Part shown: positions 34,542 to 42,318 of the stretch, one piece after another
Numbering within the stretch: position 1 is the stretch's first letter
Layout of the letters: each line of letters opens with the position of its first letter
Assembly: GCA_037439785.1 (NCBI GenBank)
Contig: JBBIVJ010000002.1
Location: forward strand, 1 to 64,000
Length of the DNA stretch: 64,000 nucleotides
Reading direction: 5' to 3'
DNA from: DSVZ01 sp037439785
GTDB lineage: Bacteria; Verrucomicrobiota; Verrucomicrobiia; Limisphaerales; J093
Notes under the pieces: model-generated
What the model saw: the letters and a program-made list of their open reading frames with translations, nothing else
Told to the model about the DNA's origin: nothing
Databases searched by the model: none
Translations under genes and position numbers: made by a program

Positions 34542-34685
34542 CGTCGTTTGTACTCAGCCGCGCTGCGAACCGAGGGAAATGAGCTTGCGGCGGCGAGATT
34601 GCCCTGGGGGCCAGACATCACGGGGTGGTGTTGCTGCGCCCGACCACATGCTCATGCAGCCACCTGCCGTCCGCGCTGGTTGGAT

Positions 34686-35470
34686 TCACCGTAAACCCGG
34701 GAATCGTGTCACGGCTTCGATCAAGGCGTCTTTCCAGCGCACCCGCTCAACGTGAGCCGTCGCCAAACGCCACCACGGCGCCCAGGGTGTGGCGCCGCGC
34801 CGGGAAGTCAATGATCACGAGCGGGACAGCGGCTCCTTGGCCCGCGGGATCGCCCGTGTTGCTCAAATCGGCGGCGAAGTAGCCGTCGTTGATCATGGCT
34901 TCCTCCTCGTCCAGCACCGTGAACGTCAGGCTCGGCGAGAGCATGTCCTGCGTGCGCCGGAAGACCGGATAGTGGGTGCCGGCGCCCCCCAGCCAGCGCG
35001 GTTCGTTGTTCAGGCGCACCGGGTTCACCCGGCAATTCAAGGCCACACTCCGAACCGCATCCGTTCGGTCTGCCGGGCACTTGTAAAGTCTGTGATCCTT
35101 GAGGTGCGGCGCCATGAGCGTGCGCCGGGGGTCAGTCAATGACTGGACATCCCGGCGATCGACACTATCGGCCATGTTCCCGCAGGACCGGTTGGGCACG
35201 AGTTCCCGCCCCGCCAAACCGTCGTAGTTTGACGGGAATCGTTGCTCATTGTCAGTCGTGTACATTTCGATCGCGAGCGCAATCTGGCGCAGGTTGGAAA
35301 GGCACTGAGCCTTGCGGGCCTCCGCCTTGCTCCGGGACAGTGTGGGCAGGAGCAGGCTGAGCAACAGGGCGATGATCGCGATTGCGACGAGCATTTCCAC
35401 CAAGGTAAAGCCCTTCTCCGTAAACCGAAGCGCGGCTGCGGGACGCCGGCTGCAAGACGGGGAGAGCCAT
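34686..35470 (-). pseudogene. Prepilin-type N-methylation domain protein, disrupted at both ends
   Basis: The core reads 'EKGFTLVEMLVAIAIIALLL' plus 'SKAEARKAQCLSNLRQIALA', the type IV/type II pseudopilin leader and helix of the kind common in Verrucomicrobia and Planctomycetes, followed by 'YKCPADRTDAVRSVALNCR' and 'VLDEEEAMINDGYFAADLSN'. The core frame has no ATG, GTG or TTG between the preceding gene's stop and the leader; a start exists at 35470 ('MALPVLQ') in another frame, so a one-base insertion near 35450 is likely. At the 3' end the frame stops early at 34747; removing one base near 34755 restores 'FGDGHVERVRWKDALIEAV' to a stop at 34686. Coding-like sequence may run further to about 34620. 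Confidence 0.75.
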
Positions 35471-35522
35471 ACGTGGCGCGGCTTGGCTCTATGGCGTACG
35501 AGACAAAGGGGCGGTGGAGTTG

Positions 35523-37133
35523 TTATAGTCCCAGGCGCGTTTTGGGATCGAAATCTGCCGGTGCTCTCGTCGGTGTCTGACGCAAGTCGGCAATGTCTTT
35601 GTGGACATAGAGGGACAGGTCCTGCGCCTGGGCCACAAGGGCGTAAGAGCTCTCGAGCCACGGCCCCCAGCCTGCGCTGAACTCGTCCTCGCCCAGCAGC
35701 AGAATCTCGGGCCGCCACGCCTGCACCTCCCGTAGGAGATCAGCTTCGCTCAGACGTCCCGACCAGAATCGTTTGGCCGGCAGCACCGCCAGAGGCGGAG
35801 GTACGGGAACCTGGGCGTGGAACGTGTAAATGGTATGACGTGTGAACATCCAGCGCGCTCGCGGAGCGTGCCGCCGCAGCTCTTGCACCAACAAACTATC
35901 CTGCACCCGTTCGCCGGACTGTATGGACATGAACTCGCGAATAAAGCGCTCCCCACCATAGACAGTGCCGAGTGAGAGCAGGAGAACCAGGATCAGCAGG
36001 CCGGCACGTTGGCTCCACACGCTGCGGTGGCGGTTCGCAGATGGTGCGTCACGCCACAGCATTTGCGCTGAATGAATGGCCAGCGCAAAGAGCCACGCCA
36101 TGGGTACATCAAGGTGCAAGAAGTAGTACGCCCACCACGGACGATGCTGTACGTGAACCACGAGCACGGTGGCCAGCCACACCGTGGGGAAGACCGTTCG
36201 GCGCCAGCCACCCAGCCACATTGACAATGCGATGCCGACCAGAGCTCCCGCCGTTCCCTCCGGGAATTCCTCAAACTCGGCAAGCGTGAACCGATACTCC
36301 TGGGCGTCATCCAAAAGCGCATTCATGGCCGGTGAGTGATGGGCCGCCCACAGCAGGTCATAACCACCGGTGCCGAGGATCCAGGATAACATCGCGAATG
36401 CCGCGGCCAGCGCCGCCAGCCACAACGCCAAGGCGGGTCCGCTCTCCGCGAGGCGCAACCGTCCTGGACCCAACCATCCGCTTTCACTGTCCGCGCGACC
36501 GCACGGTCCCGCCCGCGGCCCGGACAAAGCGCACGCGTTGAAGCAGTGGCCGCTGGTGGGAAAGAGTAGCAACACCAGCACTGCGGGAACCAGCAGCCCG
36601 GCAGTGAGCTTGATTTGTAGCGCCACCGCCAGGGTCGCGGCAGAGGCGATCAGCCAAACCGGATCAAACAGCCGGTCGCGCCGTTCGAGGAGCCACGCGG
36701 CCACCAAGCCCACGGCAAAAGCGGGCACTTCGAGCATGGCGGAAACCGACAGGTTCAGGGCCATGGGAGATGCCAGAAAAACACCGACCCCGGCGGCCGC
36801 GGCCAAGGGCCCGGTCTGCCGGCGGAGCCAGCCAGCCAGCAACCCAACGAGGAGCGCGCCGAACCCCACGGCCAGCAGACGGGCCGCCAGGGGCGAAGGC
36901 CCTGTCAGGTAAAACAGCCCCGCCAGCAGCAACGTGTGGGCGGGGGGTTGGTCGTTCCAAATTTCATTGTAGAGCGTGTAGCCTAGGTAACAGAGAAACG
37001 CCTTGGTCAGCTCGAAGGGCTCATCGCCTCCGATTTGCAACGCGCTGCCCACAGGCAGGGTCAAGGCCAGCGCCAAGAATACGGCAACGCAGGAGCAAGC
37101 AAAACCCCGGTCATGGCACCCGGTTGGGCTCAC
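35523..37133 (-). CDS. GT39-like (ArnT/PMT-type) membrane glycosyltransferase
   Basis: 536 residues, about ten or more membrane segments and a C-terminal soluble part. 'GGDEPFELTKAFL' with the acidic pair after the first helix, and 'YNEIWNDQPPAHTLLLAGLF' with the Asp-Gln-Pro-Pro motif, are typical of the GT-C/GT39 family that transfers sugars from polyprenyl phosphates to lipids or proteins at the outer face of the membrane. GTG 37133 is the start: GAGGAG (37139-37144) lies 5 bases upstream and overlaps the stop of the reconstructed MauE-like gene. One of the few intact genes in the module. Acceptor unknown; secreted proteins of the same module are candidates. Confidence 0.85.
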   Translation of the reverse strand: MSPTGCHDRGFACSCVAVFLALALTLPVGSALQIGGDEPFELTKAFLCYLGYTLYNEIWNDQPPAHTLLLAGLFYLTGPSPLAARLLAVGFGALLVGLLAGWLRRQTGPLAAAAGVGVFLASPMALNLSVSAMLEVPAFAVGLVAAWLLERRDRLFDPVWLIASAATLAVALQIKLTAGLLVPAVLVLLLFPTSGHCFNACALSGPRAGPCGRADSESGWLGPGRLRLAESGPALALWLAALAAAFAMLSWILGTGGYDLLWAAHHSPAMNALLDDAQEYRFTLAEFEEFPEGTAGALVGIALSMWLGGWRRTVFPTVWLATVLVVHVQHRPWWAYYFLHLDVPMAWLFALAIHSAQMLWRDAPSANRHRSVWSQRAGLLILVLLLSLGTVYGGERFIREFMSIQSGERVQDSLLVQELRRHAPRARWMFTRHTIYTFHAQVPVPPPLAVLPAKRFWSGRLSEADLLREVQAWRPEILLLGEDEFSAGWGPWLESSYALVAQAQDLSLYVHKDIADLRQTPTRAPADFDPKTRLGL

Positions 37134-37142
37134 GGCTTCTCC

Positions 37143-37632
37143 TCAGACTCTTGGGCTGCGCCGTGGCTCCTCGCTGCTTAGAATCAGAAAGACTGAGCTA
37201 CCGCCCAGCCAGAACAGGAGCACAGCCTTCAGCGCGAGATCGACCGGTTGCGGCGGCAACTGGGCCCACGTCGTCGCACGGCCCAAGCATGCGCATGGCT
37301 GATCACCCCATCACCCAGAGCGCAGCGCGGTAGAGTAAGAACACAAAAGCTGTAAATCCCAAGAGCGCCAAGCTACGGCGGATATGCACGCTCCGCCAAG
37401 TCGTGATGGCGAGCGCGACCTCCCAGACCCCGGCCATCGCCATCACAGCTGGCCAGGGTAGTTGGGTAAGGGGTTCCCTCACCACCGTTTCGTAGGGTGG
37501 CCCAACGCTTACCAGTTTGGCGCATCCGGTGAGAAACAAAAGCACACCGGCACTCCTCAAATAGGGCTTGGCCCAGCCAGATGCGCACGCCTGCAAACGG
37601 CCGTCAACGTTGGAAAATGCTCGACGCCTCAT
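37143..37632 (-). pseudogene. MauE/DoxX-like redox membrane protein, frameshifted
   Basis: From ATG 37632 the frame encodes 'SAGVLLFLTGCAKLVSVGPP', then 'GVWEVALAITTW' and 'LLYRAALWVMG', and hits a stop at 37303. Removing one G from the GGGG run near 37306-37309 continues as 'GDQPCACLGRATTWAQLPPQ' and 'LALKAVLLFWLGGSSVFLI', ending at 37143: exactly the expected second half of the MauE-like family, including the C-x-C redox pair. The intact product would be about 162 residues with four helices. MauE-type proteins are linked to disulfide formation in secreted proteins. A one-base insertion in a homopolymer is the simplest cause. Confidence 0.78.
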
Positions 37633-37765
37633 GAATTACAGTAGCTGCCATGCCGCTTCCACGGATAGCCGATCCTGTGGCCTGTCGGCTCTGCCGAGGT
37701 ATTTGTGGACAATTTCGTCCAGAGCCCAGCAGCCAGAGGCGTCGAGCAAGTTCGACGACCGATTA

Positions 37766-38113
37766 CTAGGAGTCAGAGGTACAGTTCGCTCCCGAGGGCA
37801 TGAATTGGTAATAGGTGCCGCCAGTGCATTCGAGCAGGATTTGGCCGCCCGCGCCGTCGGGCGCATAGCACGAGTAGGTACAGGTGATGCTTCCCGATGC
37901 TGTGTACGAGCGTTTGCCCGAGATGCCACTATTGACGCCAATATCATTCCAAGTCTTGAAGCTGCTCGCCTCGCAGCTTGTGGGGTTGCCGTTGCTATCG
38001 TACCCGGTACAGACCACGTCGGGGCACCTTGGTTTAATGGCGTGGTAGCAGATCAGCGCGTTTGCGGTGGTCCAACCGGACGCGATCAGAATGACGAGCA
38101 ATGTTCGTTTCAT
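37766..38113 (-). CDS. Small secreted cysteine-rich protein
   Basis: 115 residues. A signal peptide ('MKRTLLVILIASGWTTANA') is followed by a ~96-residue mature part with eight cysteines ('LICYHAIKPRCPDVVCTGYD', 'PTSCEASS', 'SITCTYSCYA', 'LLECTGG', 'ANCTSDS'), implying up to four disulfides. No family recognised. It is encoded directly upstream of the MauE-like gene, and a disulfide-forming partner would suit such a substrate. Intact. Confidence 0.65.
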   Translation of the reverse strand: MKRTLLVILIASGWTTANALICYHAIKPRCPDVVCTGYDSNGNPTSCEASSFKTWNDIGVNSGISGKRSYTASGSITCTYSCYAPDGAGGQILLECTGGTYYQFMPSGANCTSDS

Positions 38114-38136
38114 GAGGTTTGGGTGGTGTTCCTGAG

Positions 38137-39243
38137 TTATGTCCGGTCTTGATGGCGCAGCCTGCTCCGGGCGTACACCAGGCTGCAAAACAGCACCACG
38201 ACAGCGACAAGCCCAAAAAATCCCAGCCGCACCCACTTGTGTTTCGATGGATGTACACGCCACGCTTCCGACGGCAGCACGGTTCGTGTCAGCTTGCCGC
38301 CCTGATGGAGCCATCCGACGTTGTTCGAAAACACCATGACCGCCAGATTTGTCCAGGCGGCGTTCGTGACAAACCGGCCGGGCGTGTATCCCCCGGCGGG
38401 CAGGTCCTCCGTTCCCAGTCCGCACTCCAGGATCTCATTCGTAACCTGCTGAATATTGCCCGACCCGAACTCGATCTGCCGAATGATACGACTTGGCATC
38501 CACGGGGGCAGGTTGGTTCTCACGTACGCGTAGTGAACCCGGCATGTGATTCCCGCAGATTGGGCTTCTTTGTACACATAAACCAGACCCTGCGGTCGCC
38601 CGGCGTCTCCAGGAACCAAGTAGCCTTGCATTGTCGCCCCGGGGCGCCGTCCCAGAGCGCGGAAATCATGCTCGCCGGTCCATTCCAATGTTTCACGCTG
38701 TAGCCCTTCGATGCCGAGGTTCAGAATGTCCTCCAGAAACCGGCGTTTGCCTTGCGCTTGAATCTCGGGCGCGGTGTTGCGGCCGCTCACGGCGAGATTC
38801 TTGTCGGCGAGGGCCACGTTTAGTCCCTGCATGGCCCAGAAATCGGTTTGCGAGGCGCCACTGATCTCGATTCGAGCCGCGGAAGGCGGAGAAGTCGGAT
38901 TCCACAAGTCAGTCAATTCTTTGACGTAAAACGTGTCGTCTTGGACGGCTGCCTCGAATTCGACCGGAAAGGAAATGTTGCGACCGTTAAGCCGGAAATA
39001 ACTTGGATCCATCCGGTAACGGATGAGTCGGACTTGAAGCGGCGACGTCAGGTACGACTTGAAGTCCTCGCAAGCATCCCTCCTAGAAGCCGCGCCCCCT
39101 GCAGCTTGGACTGGTGCGCCCATGAGCAGTAAGGCCAAAAACCCCAGCCGGAAACCTCCCTGAAGCCGCCCGGAAGCGCCAACGGACTGGCCGCGCTGGA
39201 TCGCCACGTCTGGGAGACTTGCCTGGCTGCTACCCATTTTCAT
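38137..39243 (-). CDS. Unknown exported protein with C-terminal membrane anchor
   Basis: 368 residues. A hydrophobic export signal lies at about residues 30-48 ('FRLGFLALLLMGAPVQAAGG') behind an N-terminal extension, so the true start may be internal. A single C-terminal membrane helix ('LGFFGLVAVVVLFCSLVYAR') ends in a basic tail, giving an outward-facing domain of ~280 residues. No family recognised. First gene of the module, 23 bases before the Cys-rich gene. Its likely leader contains six 9-bp repeats and a TTGACA box. Confidence 0.65.
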   Translation of the reverse strand: MKMGSSQASLPDVAIQRGQSVGASGRLQGGFRLGFLALLLMGAPVQAAGGAASRRDACEDFKSYLTSPLQVRLIRYRMDPSYFRLNGRNISFPVEFEAAVQDDTFYVKELTDLWNPTSPPSAARIEISGASQTDFWAMQGLNVALADKNLAVSGRNTAPEIQAQGKRRFLEDILNLGIEGLQRETLEWTGEHDFRALGRRPGATMQGYLVPGDAGRPQGLVYVYKEAQSAGITCRVHYAYVRTNLPPWMPSRIIRQIEFGSGNIQQVTNEILECGLGTEDLPAGGYTPGRFVTNAAWTNLAVMVFSNNVGWLHQGGKLTRTVLPSEAWRVHPSKHKWVRLGFFGLVAVVVLFCSLVYARSRLRHQDRT

Positions 39244-39283
39244 TATCTATCTCGCTTCGTTTCGCCCCGCGCACTTTTCTTTC

Positions 39284-39337
39284 GGCGGAACTGGCGGAAC
39301 TGGCGGAACTGGCGGAACTGGCGGAACTGGCGGAACT
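39284..39337. repeat. Six exact copies of a 9-bp tandem repeat
   Basis: GGCGGAACT x6 with no mismatches, 41 bases upstream of the minus-strand ATG at 39243. Read on the minus strand the unit is AGTTCCGCC. Perfect identity suggests recent slippage. Confidence 0.95.
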
Positions 39338-39363
39338 GTGGGGTATGCTTCGCCATCTGTCAA
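39335..39363 (-). promoter_or_regulatory. Promoter candidate for the accessory module
   Basis: On the minus strand TTGACA (39363-39358) and CACAGT (39340-39335) with a 17-base spacer. The -35 is a perfect consensus; the -10 is weak and overlaps the edge of the 9-bp repeat array, so most of the array would be in the transcript leader. Confidence 0.45.
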
Positions 39364-39364
39364 G

Positions 39365-39435
39365 TACTTCGGTGAAGCACTCTGTATGAATTCACATTTT
39401 ATGATTTAGCTGATTAAGTAATTTTTTTACTGCAA
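39365..39435. other. AT-rich island
   Basis: A markedly AT-rich stretch in an otherwise GC-rich window, including ATTTTATGATTTAGC and a T7 run at 39422-39428. It lies just upstream of the module promoter and may be an UP-like element or a foreign junction. Confidence 0.5.
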
Positions 39436-39765
39436 CTCCGCACACACAATGCATTCAACTTCGAACTCCATGCCCTGCAAATGCGAGCTGTCGAGGACAC
39501 CCACATGACAGCGATTGAGTGGGCAGGCGTCGTGCACAAAACTCCGCCCACGCACGCCTGTCACAACCTGGCGTGCGGCCAGCTGGCCTGCGGTGTTATC
39601 GCCGCTGACCCTAGGGCCCCGCATTTCGTCCGCCAGCGGGACCTGATTCATTTCTCCCGCGCGGATTACTGCTTCACCGATCGGCCGGCCGGCCGGCACG
39701 TCCGACAGGAGAGCTCCCTTTTCGCTGGCGACGACTACGCTGGTGGCGCCCGCCTTGTTCGCGGC
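39427..39765 (-). pseudogene. Unrecognised coding-like remnant
   Basis: A minus-strand frame open from about 39765 to 39427 encodes 'AGATSVVVASEKGALLSDVP' then 'AGRPIGEAVIRAGEMNQVPL' and ends '...ECIVCAELQ'. Composition looks protein-like, but there is no ATG at the 5' end (an in-frame TGA precedes it), so it is probably the 3' end of a truncated gene. Family not recognised. Confidence 0.3.
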
Positions 39766-39815
39766 TCACCGCCTTCCGGTGGGAGCAGTCGGACAGCCGC
39801 TGGATCGTTGTCTGG

Positions 39816-40184
39816 ATGAGTCTGCCCTACAGCGACGGGTTCTTCTGGTTTGAGCCGGCCAGCGGCCGGCGCGTGGCGGAAACCACCGGCTCCAGCGACG
39901 GCGCGGTGCTGTCGCTGCCGCTGCCCGTATTTAGCGAAGACCTGGCCGGCCGCGTCGAGCCGGTGGGCGAGGTGGACCTGCGCGCGCCGCGGCTCGAAAC
40001 GGACCGGGGCTTCACCTTCACCCTGGCGGGCGAGCCGGACCGCGCCTATGCCGTGGAAACCTCAGAAGACCTGCGGGGCTGGCAGGAATGGCGGCGGGTG
40101 ATGCTGCCGGCTGGTTTCGCCGAGGTGCGCGACAACCCCGCCGACCGGCCGGCGCACTTTTACCGGGCGCGCCTGGCGGAATGA
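39816..40184 (+). pseudogene. Orphan 3' end of a second hydrolase-type gene
   Basis: 122 codons from ATG 39816. From 'WFEPASGRRVAETTG' onward it is near-identical to residues ~703-752 of the hydrolase at 31097, then diverges into 'YAVETSEDLRGWQEW' and ends 'HFYRARLAE', the same tail type. No signal peptide or catalytic domain, so it is best seen as the surviving tail of a tandem paralogue whose front was lost or displaced. The ATG is probably fortuitous. Confidence 0.75.
39845..39991 (+). repeat. 147-bp direct repeat, copy 2 (orphan tail)
   Basis: Partner of 33205-33351, about 95% identical by eye with no gaps. Substitutions include changes at first and second codon positions (for example Glu to Val in 'LPxFSED'). 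Confidence 0.85.
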
Positions 40185-40221
40185 GCCGCAGCATGTGTTG
40201 TGGGCGGCCGGTGCCGCGGGC

Positions 40222-40251
40222 TTGTCGCCGTGCGCGCGGGTTTGCTAGGAC
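40222..40251 (+). promoter_or_regulatory. Candidate promoter for potABCD
   Basis: TTGTCG (40222-40227) and TAGGAC (40246-40251) with an 18-base spacer. The -10-like box ends 8 bases before the potA ATG at 40260, implying a leaderless or nearly leaderless mRNA. Confidence 0.35.
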
Positions 40252-40259
40252 AAGCGCCC

Positions 40260-41405
40260 ATGGTCGCGCGTGAGGGGGCACAGCCCGGCACGCTCGCCCG
40301 CGCCGCGGACGGCCCGCCGGCGGAGGCGGCGGTCGCGGTCACCGCTCTGAGTCGCCGGTTTGGGGCGGTGGTGGCGTTGGACCAGGTCAGTCTGGAGGTT
40401 CGGCGCGGCGAGTTTTTCTCCCTGCTCGGGCCGTCCGGATGCGGCAAGACCACGTTGCTGCGCCTGATCGCGGGCCTCGACCAGCCGGATGCCGGCGCGG
40501 TGATCATTGGCGGGCGGCCGGCCACGCACCTGCCGCCGCACCAGCGTCCGGTCAACACGGTCTTCCAGTCCTACGCCCTGTTTCCTCACCTTTCCGTGCG
40601 GGACAACGTCGCCTTCGGGCTGCGGCTCCGGAAAGTCCCGGCCGCCGAATGCGCGCGGCGGGTCCGGGCGGTGATGGAACTGACCCGCATCACGGAGCTG
40701 GCCGACCGCCGGCCGGCGCAGCTTTCCGGCGGGCAGAAACAACGCGTTGCCCTGGCGCGTGCGGTGGTCAATGAGCCCGAGGTCCTGCTGCTGGACGAGC
40801 CGCTGGGCGCGCTGGACGCCGGCCTGCGCCGCGAGTTGCGGGGCGAGCTGCGGGCCCTGCAACGCCGCCTGGGCCTGACCTGCATCCTCGTCACCCATGA
40901 CCAGGAGGAAGCGCTGGCCGTGAGCGATCGCATCGGCATCCTGCGGGCGGGTCGGCTGGAACAGGTTGGCCCGCCGGCCCGGCTGTACGACCAGCCGCGC
41001 ACGCGGTTCGTGGCCGGGTTCCTCGGTGCTTGCAATCTGGTGCCGGTCCTCGGCGCGGCATCCGGCCCGGCCGGTGCGCCCGCCTTGGAGACGCCGCATG
41101 GGGCGGTGGCGTGGTCCCCGGCGGCGGCCGCGGGAGGGGGACCGCCGCGCACGCTGGCGGTGCGACCCGAGAACATCGAGCTGGTGCCCGCCCCCGGCCC
41201 GGCGGGAGAAAACGGAGATTTGTGGCTGCGCGGCCAGGTGCGCGAGGCGGTGTTTGCCGGGGCGCAGATGCAGTACCAGATCGAAACGCCGGGCGGGTGG
41301 TGGCGGGTGCATCAGCCCGCCGGCCAGGCGGGCGGCCCGTTGACTGCCGGGGTGCCGGTGACGCTGCGGGTGCCGGCGGCGGCCTGGCGGATGTTGGAGG
41401 ATTGA
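40260..41405 (+). CDS. potA: Spermidine/putrescine ABC transporter ATPase
   Basis: 381 residues. Walker A 'GPSGCGKTT' (K63), Q-loop 'VFQSYALFPHLSV', signature 'LSGGQKQR', Walker B 'VLLLDEPLGALD', H-loop 'LVTHDQEEAL', and a C-terminal TOBE domain ('LAVRPENIEL', 'VREAVFAGAQMQYQIETPGG'). These fit the MOI/CUT1 ABC subfamily that includes PotA. Permeases and binding protein of the same type follow, which fixes the assignment. ATG 40260 was chosen; a GTG at 40200 would add 20 residues with no homology. Its stop lies 1 base before the potB start. Confidence 0.92.
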   Translation: MVAREGAQPGTLARAADGPPAEAAVAVTALSRRFGAVVALDQVSLEVRRGEFFSLLGPSGCGKTTLLRLIAGLDQPDAGAVIIGGRPATHLPPHQRPVNTVFQSYALFPHLSVRDNVAFGLRLRKVPAAECARRVRAVMELTRITELADRRPAQLSGGQKQRVALARAVVNEPEVLLLDEPLGALDAGLRRELRGELRALQRRLGLTCILVTHDQEEALAVSDRIGILRAGRLEQVGPPARLYDQPRTRFVAGFLGACNLVPVLGAASGPAGAPALETPHGAVAWSPAAAAGGGPPRTLAVRPENIELVPAPGPAGENGDLWLRGQVREAVFAGAQMQYQIETPGGWWRVHQPAGQAGGPLTAGVPVTLRVPAAAWRMLED

Positions 41406-41406
41406 G

Positions 41407-42318
41407 GTGGGCAGGCGTACCCACGGGTGTTTACCGGCGGCGGTCCGCGTCCCCGTGGCCGGGGTGCTGACCGCCGGCCCGGGGCTGCTGTGGCTGGCGG
41501 TGTTTTTCTATCTGCCGCTGGCGCTGATCCTGGGGGTGAGCTTCCTGAGCCGCGGCGAGCTGGGCGAGATCACCCGGCCCTTCACGCTGGAGAATTACCG
41601 GCGGCTGCTGGGCTTTGGGCTGCTGGGCTTCGAGCCGCTCTACCCGCAAATCCTGGTGCGCAGTCTGGGGCTGGGGCTGGTGAGCACCCTCGGCTGTGTG
41701 CTCGCCGGGTTGCCGCTGGCGTTTTTCATTGCCCGCCTGCCCCCGCGCTGGAAAACGGCGGCGCTCACGCTGGTGGTGATCCCGTTCTGGACCAACCTGC
41801 TGGTGCGGACCTATGCGTGGCAGGTGCTGTTGGCGCCGGAGGGCTGGCTGGCGCGGCTGGCGGCGGCCCTCGGCCTGGTGCCGGCGGGGACGGCGCTGTA
41901 CCCCGGCGTCGGCGCCGTGTTGGTGGCGATGGTCTGCGATTTCCTGCCGTTTCTGGTTCTGCCGCTGTACGCCTCGGTCGAGAAGGTGGATTGGACGCTG
42001 GCGGAGGCGGCGGCGGACCTGGGGGCGCGCCGCTGGCAGGTGTTTCGTCACGCCCTGCTGCCGCAAATCCAGCCGGGACTGGCGGCGGGGGCGGTGCTGG
42101 TGTTCCTGCCGGCGACGGGGCAGTTTGTGATTCCGGACCTGCTGGGCGGGGCGCGCACGGTGCTGCTGGGCAACGCGATTCAGCAGCAGTTCGGGCCGGG
42201 GCTGGACTGGCCGTTCGGGGCGGCGATCGCGACGGTGGGGTTGGCGGCGGTGCTGGCGGGGATGGGGGTCTTGCGCCGGCTGGCCGGCCGACACGCCGGG
42301 GAGGGGGAATTCGGGTGA
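41407..42318 (+). CDS. potB: Spermidine/putrescine ABC transporter permease
   Basis: 303 residues starting at GTG 41407, 1 base after potA stops. Six membrane segments; 'FTLENYRRLLGFGLLGFEPL' precedes the first periplasmic loop, and the EAA coupling motif is 'EAAADLGARRWQVFRHALLP'. 'IPFWTNLLVRTYAWQVLL' is a PotB hallmark. Overlaps potC in a GTGA. Confidence 0.92.
   Translation: MGRRTHGCLPAAVRVPVAGVLTAGPGLLWLAVFFYLPLALILGVSFLSRGELGEITRPFTLENYRRLLGFGLLGFEPLYPQILVRSLGLGLVSTLGCVLAGLPLAFFIARLPPRWKTAALTLVVIPFWTNLLVRTYAWQVLLAPEGWLARLAAALGLVPAGTALYPGVGAVLVAMVCDFLPFLVLPLYASVEKVDWTLAEAAADLGARRWQVFRHALLPQIQPGLAAGAVLVFLPATGQFVIPDLLGGARTVLLGNAIQQQFGPGLDWPFGAAIATVGLAAVLAGMGVLRRLAGRHAGEGEFG

Noticed and set aside
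39284..39337. CRISPR-like array
   Set aside because: Units are 9 bases, directly adjacent and lack spacers; no cas gene is in the window.
33205..39991. Insertion sequence or composite transposon
   Set aside because: No transposase, terminal inverted repeats or short target duplication; the direct repeats are coding sequence of a hydrolase.
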